DNA of 5,067 nucleotides from contig JAIRTN010000081.1 in assembly GCA_031254905.1 (NCBI GenBank), positions 1 through 5,067 of the forward strand. Direction: 5' to 3'. The notes beneath the pieces are model-generated. The model had not been told where the DNA came from. It saw only the letters and a program-made list of their open reading frames with translations, and ran no database searches. Below are positions 1 through 5,067 of this stretch, in pieces; positions within the stretch are counted from its first letter, which is position 1, and each line of letters starts with the position of its first letter. A program made the position numbers and the translations under genes. Source of the stretch: Coriobacteriales bacterium. GTDB lineage: Bacteria; Actinomycetota; Coriobacteriia; Coriobacteriales; UBA8131.

Positions 1-1426
1 ACAAGCCGATGCCGTTCTCGCAAAGATTGCGGGTATCACGTGGTCGGCGCCTGCCGGCATCTATAAGGCGAAGTACCTGTTCCCCAACGCAACATGGGGA
101 GCGCGGAGCGCTACTGCCGTCGGCAGCACAGCGCCCGCCAGCTTCCCAACTCGAACAACAGCCACCACGACCTACGGCGGAAACTGGACCATCCGCCAAT
201 TCACCGTGAACTTCGACCTCACGACCCCCCGCATCGACGCCGCGCACTTCTGGGATGACTACCTCGAATACATCTACGGTGGATACGTTGAGAAAACCGG
301 CCCTGCCGGCAGCCCCGGAGTTGGCGAGCGTCAGCCGCTCGTATGGCTCCAGAACCTCTTTTCTCACCGCATGCATCAAAACTTCGATGTCTCCTTCAAT
401 GAGAACATCTTCCCGCGCTTTGCCGACCTTGAGTTCCCCGGCACCTACAAGATAGTCGTCTACGCACAGGGCTTCGAGGATATCGTCATCGAAGGCGCGT
501 CGCTGCTCGACTACATCAACGATAACGCCGTCATCGAGCAGAATGATGGCGGCCCATTCCACGTCAGCCCCACCGACAACACAACGTGGTTCGAGAATAC
601 CCCTGAAGGTTATCAGCTGCACATCAATGGCGCAGACAGCTTCGACCTCGCGAGCGCCAGCCTCTTAAAAGGCACCGGTGCCTCGGCAGTACCTGTGAGT
701 ACAACGAAATATGAGCTGGAGCAGAACGGCCCCGAGATTGCGCTGACCTTCGACGAGAGCTTCTTCGCCGATGCCTATCAGGGCGCCTACACGCTCAGGC
801 TCGTCGAGGATTCGTCCGTGGCCTCCAAGCCGATAACCTTTACCGTCAATCGCTTGGTGGATTGGCCAACGCTGTCCATTGAGGACGGGGCACAAAACGT
901 CGCCACGGCGAACAATGCGGCCACGCCGCTCTCCGTTCCGAAGGACAAAACAGTCAGCATCAGCAACGCTGATGCGGCGCAAAGTCTGGTCATGTCGGGC
1001 TTTGGTGGAGCCGTTGTTAGTTCGGTCTTCGACGTAACGGCAAACGCCAGCGTCACAACGGCCGATGTCATCAAACGCGACGCCGCCGGCGAACCCTACT
1101 ACCTCGACCCCTCGACCCTCATCGTCGGGCACACCTACCGCGTCACGCTGGCAACCGGCAACTTCTCGGTTCTCACGGGGCCCAGCACCTATTCGACAGC
1201 GCTGCCCTACTACCTCACGATAAGTGAGGCAACGACATCCGGCGAGGGCGGGACTGGCGGAGGCGGCACCGGAGGCGGAAGCACCCTGCCGCCAACCGGC
1301 GACAGCAGTCTCCCCTTCGTCTTTGCAATGCTCACGCTCATCTCCGCAGGCTCGGCCCTCATGCTCGTCGCAAGACTGCGCACCCGTCGTGCCGCCCGCC
1401 TTACCGATAATGAGCTAACAAGCTAG
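1..1426 (+). CDS. LPxTG-type cell-wall-anchored surface protein, 3' part (5' end outside window)
   Basis: The reading frame is open from base 2 to the TAG at 1424-1426, giving 474 visible residues with no start inside the window. The GTG at 206 is internal, because convincing protein lies upstream of it (for example Trp14 and the YKAKYLF stretch). The C-terminus is a textbook sortase signal: a Gly/Ser/Thr-rich linker, LPPTG at residues 429-433 (bases 1286-1300), a hydrophobic helix at about 437-457, then RLRTRRAAR. The product is therefore exported, cleaved between Thr and Gly, and joined to the cell wall by a sortase. The ectodomain is beta-rich and low in Cys. Residues ~149-164 (YKIVVYAQGFEDIVIE) resemble the core strand pattern of Shr-like haemoglobin-interacting/DUF1533 domains; that is a weak resemblance and the ligand is unknown. 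A strong terminator follows, so it is transcribed separately from the downstream operon. I am sure of the anchoring, not of the function. Confidence 0.9.
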   Translation, partial: QADAVLAKIAGITWSAPAGIYKAKYLFPNATWGARSATAVGSTAPASFPTRTTATTTYGGNWTIRQFTVNFDLTTPRIDAAHFWDDYLEYIYGGYVEKTGPAGSPGVGERQPLVWLQNLFSHRMHQNFDVSFNENIFPRFADLEFPGTYKIVVYAQGFEDIVIEGASLLDYINDNAVIEQNDGGPFHVSPTDNTTWFENTPEGYQLHINGADSFDLASASLLKGTGASAVPVSTTKYELEQNGPEIALTFDESFFADAYQGAYTLRLVEDSSVASKPITFTVNRLVDWPTLSIEDGAQNVATANNAATPLSVPKDKTVSISNADAAQSLVMSGFGGAVVSSVFDVTANASVTTADVIKRDAAGEPYYLDPSTLIVGHTYRVTLATGNFSVLTGPSTYSTALPYYLTISEATTSGEGGTGGGGTGGGSTLPPTGDSSLPFVFAMLTLISAGSALMLVARLRTRRAARLTDNELTS

Positions 1427-1449
1427 TATTCCATATTCACCGACCTTCG

Positions 1450-1490
1450 TTCTGCCGTACGATACCCTCGTGTCGTACGGCAGAATTTTT
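1450..1490 (+). terminator. Rho-independent terminator after the LPxTG gene
   Basis: Arms TTCTGCCGTACGA (1450-1462) and TCGTACGGCAGAA (1473-1485) form a perfect 13-bp stem around a 10-base loop, followed at once by TTTTT (1486-1490). It starts 24 bases after the stop codon of the surface-protein gene and ends that transcription unit. No gene on the minus strand converges here, so its role is one-directional. Confidence 0.93.
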
Positions 1491-1530
1491 ATTGTGATAG
1501 TGACGTCCCTTTCCTCCCCCACACCTCTCC

Positions 1531-1542
1531 TCGTGTACACGA
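1531..1542. promoter_or_regulatory. 12-bp perfect palindrome, possible operator
   Basis: TCGTGTACACGA is a perfect dyad lying just before the AT-rich island. It lacks a following T-tract and has no loop, so it suits a dimeric protein site better than a terminator. The regulator is unknown, and chance occurrence is possible. Confidence 0.3.
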
Positions 1543-1562
1543 TGTGTGAATAAAATTGCATG

Positions 1563-1576
1563 ATTGGATATCAAAT
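1563..1576. promoter_or_regulatory. Near-perfect 14-bp palindrome, possible operator
   Basis: ATTGGATATCAAAT is symmetrical except for one pair of positions. Its centre is 33 bp from the centre of the palindrome at 1531-1542, close to three helical turns. The two could be bound by the same face-aligned regulator, but their sequences differ, so this is speculative. Confidence 0.22.
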
Positions 1577-1741
1577 ACTCATCTATGGAAAAATCTATTC
1601 ATTTTTTGTGGTGTTTTATACAGTCCCTTGTCGGCACCATAACACAGTTGACGCCTGACCTACTGTAAGGTTAACGCTCAGGAATGACATTCGCAGCCGT
1701 CATACCATAGGCTCGTAACGACCGGCCCCTCTTTCACAAAA

Positions 1742-1767
1742 GCTCTCAGTGTTGAGTATAAGGGAGC
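1742..1767 (+). promoter_or_regulatory. Shine-Dalgarno of the signal peptidase gene, able to pair with an upstream anti-SD
   Basis: AGGGAG at 1761-1766 lies 8 bases before the ATG at 1775 and is the ribosome site that supports this start. GCTCTC at 1742-1747 can pair with GGGAGC at 1762-1767 (six pairs, one G-U), closing a 14-base loop and covering most of the site. A competing 4-bp hairpin CTCA-GTGT-TGAG lies at 1745-1756. The stem is short, so any effect on translation is an inference. Confidence 0.4.
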
Positions 1768-1774
1768 AGAAATC

Positions 1775-2752
1775 ATGACAACCACACCCAGAAAATCCAA
1801 GCGCGAATGCTGGGTTCAATGCAGAAAATCCAAACCATTGGGCATCACCATACAGCGATTTCGGCCCCAACGCACGGCGCAGCACAGGCCTGCGAACGAT
1901 TCTCGCTACACGGCGTGGCGCACATTTGTGGCCACACCCGCGAGCGCGCCTCGGTATGCGGCATGGCGCAGATTCGTTGCCACGCCCGCGGTTGCCACCG
2001 TTGTCACAGCCACGGCTGCGGCCCCACCCCCGCCGGTTCCACAGTCCGCAACAGCCACCGAGGAGGTAGAGAGCAAGGCGATGCCTCGCACAAAGCATCG
2101 CGTAGCACGCGTGGTGGGCAACACCATCGTACTCACTTTCTGCCTCCTGCTTGTCGTGGGCTCGTTACTATTCGCGCTTAATCAAGACCCGAAGAAGTCT
2201 CTGTTTGGCTATCGGTTCTACAACGTCCTTACCGGCTCCATGACACCGGGGCCAGACAGCCCTCCGGGTGGATTTTCCGCCGGCGACATGATTTTCGTCA
2301 AGCTGGGCGACCCAGCGACCATCAAGGTTGGAGACATCGTCACCTATGCCACGGACCAGAGCGGAAGCGCCTCTCTGACACACCGCGTCGTGGACATCAA
2401 GACCGAGATGGACGGACAGCCGGGCCTCTGGTTCATTACGCGCGGAGACACCAACAACGCCGATGACCCGCCCGTGTCCGCCGATAGAATCATCGGGACA
2501 AAGGTGTTCTCGATTCCGAAGTTGGGGGCGATGCTCCAGCAGGTGAGAAACAATCCGATTCCCTACGCCGTCTTCGCCGTGGCCGCTCTGTGCCTTGTCT
2601 TTGTGCTGCACGGCATATTTTCCGCGTCGAAAAAGAAGCGAAGCGCACAGGTGGCTTCGTCCGCACAGCCCAACGATAATCTGCCTCTGTGCAAGGCAGT
2701 TGACATAGATACCAACCTGCCAAACGGCAAAGTCCACACTCAGACTATTTAG
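1775..2752 (+). CDS. SipW-like (ER/archaeal-type) signal peptidase I with long N-terminal extension
   Basis: This membrane serine protease removes signal peptides at the outer membrane face. From residue 103 it follows the family: a transmembrane helix at ~113-135, catalytic Ser155 in TGSMTP, a GDMIFVK strand, GDIVTY, then LTHRVV with His203. Histidine replaces the lysine of ordinary bacterial LepB/SipS, which marks the SipW/Sec11 type. RGDTNNADDPPV (residues 223-234) supplies the conserved aspartates. A second helix at ~264-282 is followed by KKKR and a ~40-residue tail. The length is 325 aa against roughly 190-220 for relatives, because residues 1-102 form an Arg/Ala/Pro-rich, probably cytoplasmic extension with internal repeats. 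The 1775 start has a well-spaced SD. An in-frame ATG at 2081 would give a normal-sized 223-aa enzyme, but its AGGAGG is 14 bases away. It is the first gene of the operon, and its likely substrates are the two matrix-type proteins that follow. Confidence 0.93.
   Translation: MTTTPRKSKRECWVQCRKSKPLGITIQRFRPQRTAQHRPANDSRYTAWRTFVATPASAPRYAAWRRFVATPAVATVVTATAAAPPPPVPQSATATEEVESKAMPRTKHRVARVVGNTIVLTFCLLLVVGSLLFALNQDPKKSLFGYRFYNVLTGSMTPGPDSPPGGFSAGDMIFVKLGDPATIKVGDIVTYATDQSGSASLTHRVVDIKTEMDGQPGLWFITRGDTNNADDPPVSADRIIGTKVFSIPKLGAMLQQVRNNPIPYAVFAVAALCLVFVLHGIFSASKKKRSAQVASSAQPNDNLPLCKAVDIDTNLPNGKVHTQTI
1789..1833 (+). repeat. 12-bp direct repeat at the start of the signal peptidase gene
   Basis: CAGAAAATCCAA occurs at 1789-1800 and 1822-1833. 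The 33-base offset keeps the frame and repeats the basic peptide RKSK, once after Pro and once after Cys. It lies inside the unusual N-terminal extension. Confidence 0.8.
1904..1999 (+). repeat. Two tandem 48-bp in-frame repeats (16 codons each) in the signal peptidase extension
   Basis: Copies lie at 1904-1951 and 1952-1999 and encode RYTAWRTFVATPASAP and RYAAWRRFVATPAVAT, 12 of 16 residues identical. By my hand alignment 34 of 48 bases match. Over the first 13 codons there are eight base differences and six are silent, so the repeat has diverged while its peptide was kept. That supports translation of this frame and some constraint on the extension. Confidence 0.85.
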
Positions 2753-2758
2753 AAGGAG
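2753..2758 (+). promoter_or_regulatory. Ribosome binding site that decides the start of the first matrix-type gene
   Basis: AAGGAG begins directly after the TAG of the signal peptidase gene. It is only 2 bases from ATG 2761 but 8 bases from the in-frame ATG at 2767, so 2767 is the better start. Confidence 0.7.
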
Positions 2759-2766
2759 TAATGAAA

Positions 2767-3819
2767 ATGAAAAAAGTCACAGCCATTTGCACCGCGGGTG
2801 CTTTGGCGGTCGTCATGATTGCGGCAGTAACCTTTGCATGGTTTACCGCCAAGGATTCCGTGACCAACCGCTTGGCTACTGCTCGTATCACGGACGGTTC
2901 CGTCAACGTCGTGGAGGTATTCACTCCACCCAAGACGTGGCTTCCCGGCCAAGAGATTAAAAAGCAAGTAGCAGTCGCCAACAACGGTAGCGGCTCTGTG
3001 TTCGTCCGCGTCGGTTTTGAGGAAGTCATGGAGAAACTCAATGTTCCGGCAAAATCCTCAGAACTCTCTATCGACCAACAAACGGATAAGGAGCTCATCC
3101 CGCAACTCTTTAACGCGGCCCCTTATCTGGAAGGTGAGTGGGTAGATGTCACGAACCAGTTCGCCAGCATCGAGGGGCTTCCGTCGCCGATACCTGATGG
3201 CCTCACCCTGAAAATGCGGACCGCGGCCGTCGAAAAAGGAAAGACATCACATTCCTTTGTCTTCCTGTACAAGATTCAAACGGGCGATTACAAAGACCAA
3301 TACCAAAGGGTAACGGCCGACTTCGATATAACCGACAACGTGTTGACCATAAAAAACCTCGCCTATTGGGATTTCGGCAAACTACAGCACAGCGAAATGG
3401 CTTGGGCGGCAGTCACCAATCGCAAAACGAGTGGTGTCCCCATCATTCGCCCCGTCTCTGACATCGGCTTCCCCTACACCGATAAGACCGACAAGAAAAT
3501 TTCGTTGAACTACAACAAGTTGACTGAACTCACAGGCACCACCCCCACAGACAAGATGTGGTGGTACAACGCCAAGGACGGCTTCTTCTACTACATCGCT
3601 TCGCTTCCTGCCGGAGGCATCACCCCCTTCCTGCTGGACAGCCTAAAACTTGCTGATGACGCTGGCCAAGAGTATTCAGGAATGGTTTTCGATTTGATTG
3701 TCAACATGGAAGCCATCCAAAACACGAGCGACGCCCTCCTCTCCTCGACCGGTTGGAAACTTGCGGAGACAGACGCTCTGTACATAGCACTCAAGGGCCA
3801 CTGTGACCCTCCTAGCTGA
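2767..3819 (+). CDS. SipW-dependent TasA/CalY/BsaA-like secreted matrix protein (major, 350 aa)
   Basis: The signal peptide is short (MKK, hydrophobic core to ~A24), then WFTAKDSVTNRL. This is the pattern of SipW-processed exports such as TasA, CalY/camelysin and BsaA, with cleavage expected near A24. After it come VVEVFTPP (48-55), PGQEIKKQVAVANNG (60-74) and FVRV (79-82), the first strands of the beta-sandwich with its N-N-G turn. A long middle region (~100-260) follows, then DGFFYY (271-276), a strand-rich stretch and NMEAIQ (to 318). There is no LPxTG, lipobox or C-terminal helix, so the protein is released or held by assembly; a lone Cys sits near the C-terminus (KGHCDPPS). It starts 14 bases after the peptidase gene, suggesting translation and processing are coupled. 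The Clostridium perfringens BsaA-type family is the closest I recognise. Fibre formation is inferred. ATG 2761 is an alternative start. Confidence 0.85.
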   Translation: MKKVTAICTAGALAVVMIAAVTFAWFTAKDSVTNRLATARITDGSVNVVEVFTPPKTWLPGQEIKKQVAVANNGSGSVFVRVGFEEVMEKLNVPAKSSELSIDQQTDKELIPQLFNAAPYLEGEWVDVTNQFASIEGLPSPIPDGLTLKMRTAAVEKGKTSHSFVFLYKIQTGDYKDQYQRVTADFDITDNVLTIKNLAYWDFGKLQHSEMAWAAVTNRKTSGVPIIRPVSDIGFPYTDKTDKKISLNYNKLTELTGTTPTDKMWWYNAKDGFFYYIASLPAGGITPFLLDSLKLADDAGQEYSGMVFDLIVNMEAIQNTSDALLSSTGWKLAETDALYIALKGHCDPPS

Positions 3820-3829
3820 CGCTAATAAC

Positions 3830-3847
3830 GATTTGTAGGATTTGTAG
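3830..3847. repeat. Perfect 9-bp tandem duplication between the two matrix-type genes
   Basis: GATTTGTAG is repeated exactly (3830-3838 and 3839-3847) within the 79-base spacer. The spacer shows no hairpin with a T-tract, so transcription probably continues through it. The repeat could be replication slippage or a small binding site. Confidence 0.7.
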
Positions 3848-3898
3848 TAAGTATGGTGGGAAAGCAGATTGGCATTCCCCCGAAAGGACGATTCATTC

Positions 3899-4522
3899 AT
3901 GACACGCACATCAAAAAGAGCGACATCGGTTCCGCTGCTGCTTTCCGCCATACTTGCCGCTGTGCTTTTGCTGGGAGGCACCATCGCCCTGATGAAGACA
4001 ACAGACTCGGTGACTAACCGAATCAAAATACCCCAGTACCGATTTGACGTTTCCATAGTCGAGGTGTTCGACCCTCCAACCGACCCCATCAAGCCCGGAG
4101 ATGAACCCATCGAAAAGCGGGTAAGCGTCACCAACAACGGAGATTTACCGGGCTTCGCACGGCTCCTCATCTTGCCAACCATCATCGCCGCCGACGGCTA
4201 CACCGTACTCCCTGCCCATATCGGTACGGAAATCCTCGCGAACCTCAATGCCTCCGAATGGGCAGATGGCGGCGATGGATACTATTACTACCTTGGCGTC
4301 TTGGCGCCAACGGAAACAAGCCCTGAGCTTTTCAGCACAATAAGCCTCGCCGCAAATCTGGATGAGCGCTACAAGGGCGCCACCTTTAACATCGAAGTCA
4401 AATGCGAGGCCATAGGCATCAAGAAATGGGATTATCGCGTCGGATGGTGGGGCGGCCCTGATGCCCCAGACAGTGCCGACCTCATCCCCATTGATAAAAT
4501 CTTGCGCGAACTCGCGATATGA
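3899..4522 (+). CDS. SipW-dependent TasA/BsaA-like secreted protein (minor paralogue, 207 aa)
   Basis: Chosen start is ATG 3899 with AAAGGA at 3883-3888, 10 bases upstream; the TTG at 3869 lies before that site and adds only a hydrophilic stretch. A basic n-region (RTSKR) and a hydrophobic core (11-31) precede KTTDSVTNRI (33-42), the same landmark as in the gene upstream. Further shared landmarks are SIVEVFDPP (52-60), KPGDEPIEKRVSVTNNG (65-81), DGYYYYLGVL (126-135) and VKCEAIG (167-173). The long middle region of the upstream gene is absent, and a Trp-rich tail (KKWDYRVGWWGG, 175-186) is added. The usual aromatic residues around the cleavage site (AWF upstream) are replaced by ALM, so processing may differ. 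No anchor signal is visible. A minor or capping subunit of the same extracellular structure is my inference, by analogy with two-subunit TasA-like systems. Confidence 0.85.
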   Translation: MTRTSKRATSVPLLLSAILAAVLLLGGTIALMKTTDSVTNRIKIPQYRFDVSIVEVFDPPTDPIKPGDEPIEKRVSVTNNGDLPGFARLLILPTIIAADGYTVLPAHIGTEILANLNASEWADGGDGYYYYLGVLAPTETSPELFSTISLAANLDERYKGATFNIEVKCEAIGIKKWDYRVGWWGGPDAPDSADLIPIDKILRELAI

Positions 4523-4546
4523 GAGATTGTAGAGTAGGAAAGCGAC

Positions 4547-5067
4547 ATGAAAACAACACGGCACACACCCAAAAAGACGGTGAGAAGCGTGCGGAGCGCA
4601 CAGGGGCGAAACGCACAGGGCGCACAGGGCACGCGGGGCACGCGAAAAAGGCTTGCCCTCTGCGCGATGTCAGTTATCCTCGCGCTGGGGATGGTCTTTG
4701 GGCTTATCCCCAATCTCAAGGCGTCCGAGACCTTTGCCGCCTCGACACCTACCATCAGCAAAACGGCAGAGGTGCTGGACCGCGGCATTAAAGGTGCCGG
4801 CAGCGCGGCCTCGCCTATCAAAGTTAAGGTTGGGGAGAAGATAAAGTACACCATTACCGTCGACACGAATACCCCCCTGCCTCCCCGGCCGCGCTATGAT
4901 GTGCTGTTCGTATTGGACTGGTCGGCCTCTATGAACGCGGCCTATGGTCGCAAGCAAACCCCCGAGGAGATAGCCGGAGGCTACACTGCATCCGCACGGG
5001 TGCTGGCCAAACAAACCATTGAGAGCCTCAGCAGACGAATCTTCGATGAGTATCCGGATAGCCGCAT
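4547..5067 (+). CDS. Secreted vWA-domain surface protein, 5' part (runs off window end)
   Basis: ATG 4547 has AGGAA 6-7 bases upstream and follows the minor matrix gene by 24 bases, so it belongs to the same operon. The frame stays open to the window end (173 residues). A long basic n-region (1-35, 11 Arg/Lys) precedes a hydrophobic core at 36-54 and a plausible cleavage site near TFAA (62-65). Residues ~67-107 (TPTISKTAEV, then VKVGEKIKYTITV) resemble the strand pattern of DUF11-like or pilin beta domains. Then comes YDVLFVLDWSASM (117-129), the first strand of a von Willebrand A domain with MIDAS residues Asp124, Ser126 and Ser128. vWA domains of Gram-positive pilus-tip and adhesin proteins bind host or matrix ligands through a metal ion. 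A C-terminal sortase signal would be expected but lies outside. Adhesin or anchor for the fibre is an inference. Confidence 0.88.
   Translation, partial: MKTTRHTPKKTVRSVRSAQGRNAQGAQGTRGTRKRLALCAMSVILALGMVFGLIPNLKASETFAASTPTISKTAEVLDRGIKGAGSAASPIKVKVGEKIKYTITVDTNTPLPPRPRYDVLFVLDWSASMNAAYGRKQTPEEIAGGYTASARVLAKQTIESLSRRIFDEYPDSR
4597..4644 (+). repeat. 9-bp-phased short repeats in the n-region of the vWA gene
   Basis: CGCACAGGG occurs at 4597-4605, 4612-4620 and 4621-4629, and GGGCACGCG occurs in tandem at 4627-4635 and 4636-4644. All spacings are multiples of three, giving AQG-RN-AQG-AQG-TRG-TRK. Expansion or contraction here would change only the length of the basic N-terminal stretch. Confidence 0.75.

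Larger units (their letters stand above)
1491..1774 (+). promoter_or_regulatory. Non-coding control region and leader upstream of the signal peptidase operon
   Basis: I see no gene in this stretch on either strand. It opens with a pyrimidine-rich tract (about 1506-1532), then a clearly AT-rich island (about 1541-1625) that contrasts with the GC-rich genes and is the likely promoter zone. Candidate elements are TAAAAT at 1551-1556, TATACA at 1617-1622 and TTGACG at 1648-1653, but none pairs with a good partner hexamer at 16-18 bases, so I do not assign a promoter. The hexamer ATCTAT occurs twice, at 1581-1586 and 1593-1598, 12 bases apart. The remaining ~100 bases would form a 5' leader. I could not match it to any riboswitch. 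Confidence 0.45.

Noticed and set aside
670..683. Perfect 14-bp palindrome AGGCACCGGTGCCT in the LPxTG gene
   Set aside because: It lies within coding sequence, has no T-tract and encodes an ordinary Gly-Thr-Gly turn; most likely incidental.
665..1132. Minus-strand 155-aa frame inside the LPxTG gene
   Set aside because: Shadow of a well-supported coding frame; no recognisable domain or start signal.
206..1426. A complete 406-aa gene starting at GTG 206
   Set aside because: The same frame is open back to base 2 with normal protein sequence, and no Shine-Dalgarno precedes 206; the GTG is an internal Val codon.
1700..2098. Minus-strand 132-aa frame covering the leader and N-terminal extension
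   Set aside because: No ribosome site, and composition typical of the antisense of a GC-rich gene; it overlaps a gene supported by start signal and domain content.
1807..2181. Cys/His-rich 124-aa frame overlapping the signal peptidase N-terminus
   Set aside because: It looks metal-binding, but the tandem repeats diverge at silent positions of the other frame, it has no ribosome site, and its Cys/His content comes from GC-rich codons read out of frame.
2776..2800. Lipoprotein signal around Cys8 of the major matrix protein
   Set aside because: TAIC does not fit the lipobox and lies before the hydrophobic core, not after it.
3869..3898. TTG 3869 as start of the minor matrix gene
   Set aside because: The ribosome site AAAGGA lies after it, and ATG 3899 gives a normal signal peptide.
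3676..4185. Minus-strand 169-aa frame spanning the gap between the two matrix-type genes
   Set aside because: It is antisense to conserved motifs on both sides and lacks a start signal; the spacer itself has no coding character.
1..5067. tRNA, rRNA, CRISPR array, insertion sequence or phage attachment site
   Set aside because: No cloverleaf, spaced repeat array, transposase or terminal inverted repeat was seen on reading both strands.

Overview
The window looks like the genome of a Gram-positive bacterium of moderately high G+C. It carries an LPxTG-type sorting signal, an ER/archaeal-type (SipW-like) signal peptidase with a catalytic histidine, SipW-type secreted matrix proteins and a von Willebrand A surface protein. 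This combination, with the base composition, fits a gut or oral actinobacterium of the Coriobacteriia better than a low-GC Firmicute. The lineage is an inference from gene content; no rRNA or marker gene is present.

All five genes lie on the plus strand. Bases 1-1426 hold the 3' end of a large cell-wall-anchored surface protein that ends in LPPTG, a hydrophobic helix and an Arg-rich tail. Its frame is open right back to the window edge. A perfect 13-bp hairpin with a U-tract follows (1450-1490) and closes that transcription unit. The rest of the 348-base gap up to 1774 holds no gene; it contains an AT-rich island with two short palindromes and is the obvious control region for the next unit.

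The second unit runs from 1775 to the window end and looks like one operon. It encodes (i) a SipW-like signal peptidase with an unusual ~102-residue Arg/Ala/Pro-rich N-terminal extension; (ii) a 350-aa and (iii) a 207-aa secreted protein of the TasA/CalY/BsaA kind, which share a DSVTN motif after the signal peptide, a VEVF-x-PP motif and a C-terminal YYY...EAI module; and (iv) the start of a secreted or anchored protein with a vWA domain (MIDAS DWSAS), cut by the window end.

The likely logic is that the dedicated peptidase processes the two matrix-type subunits, which assemble outside the cell into a fibre or biofilm matrix, while the vWA protein supplies adhesion or anchoring. The assembly role is inferred from Bacillus subtilis SipW-TasA and Clostridium perfringens SipW-BsaA, not shown by the sequence.
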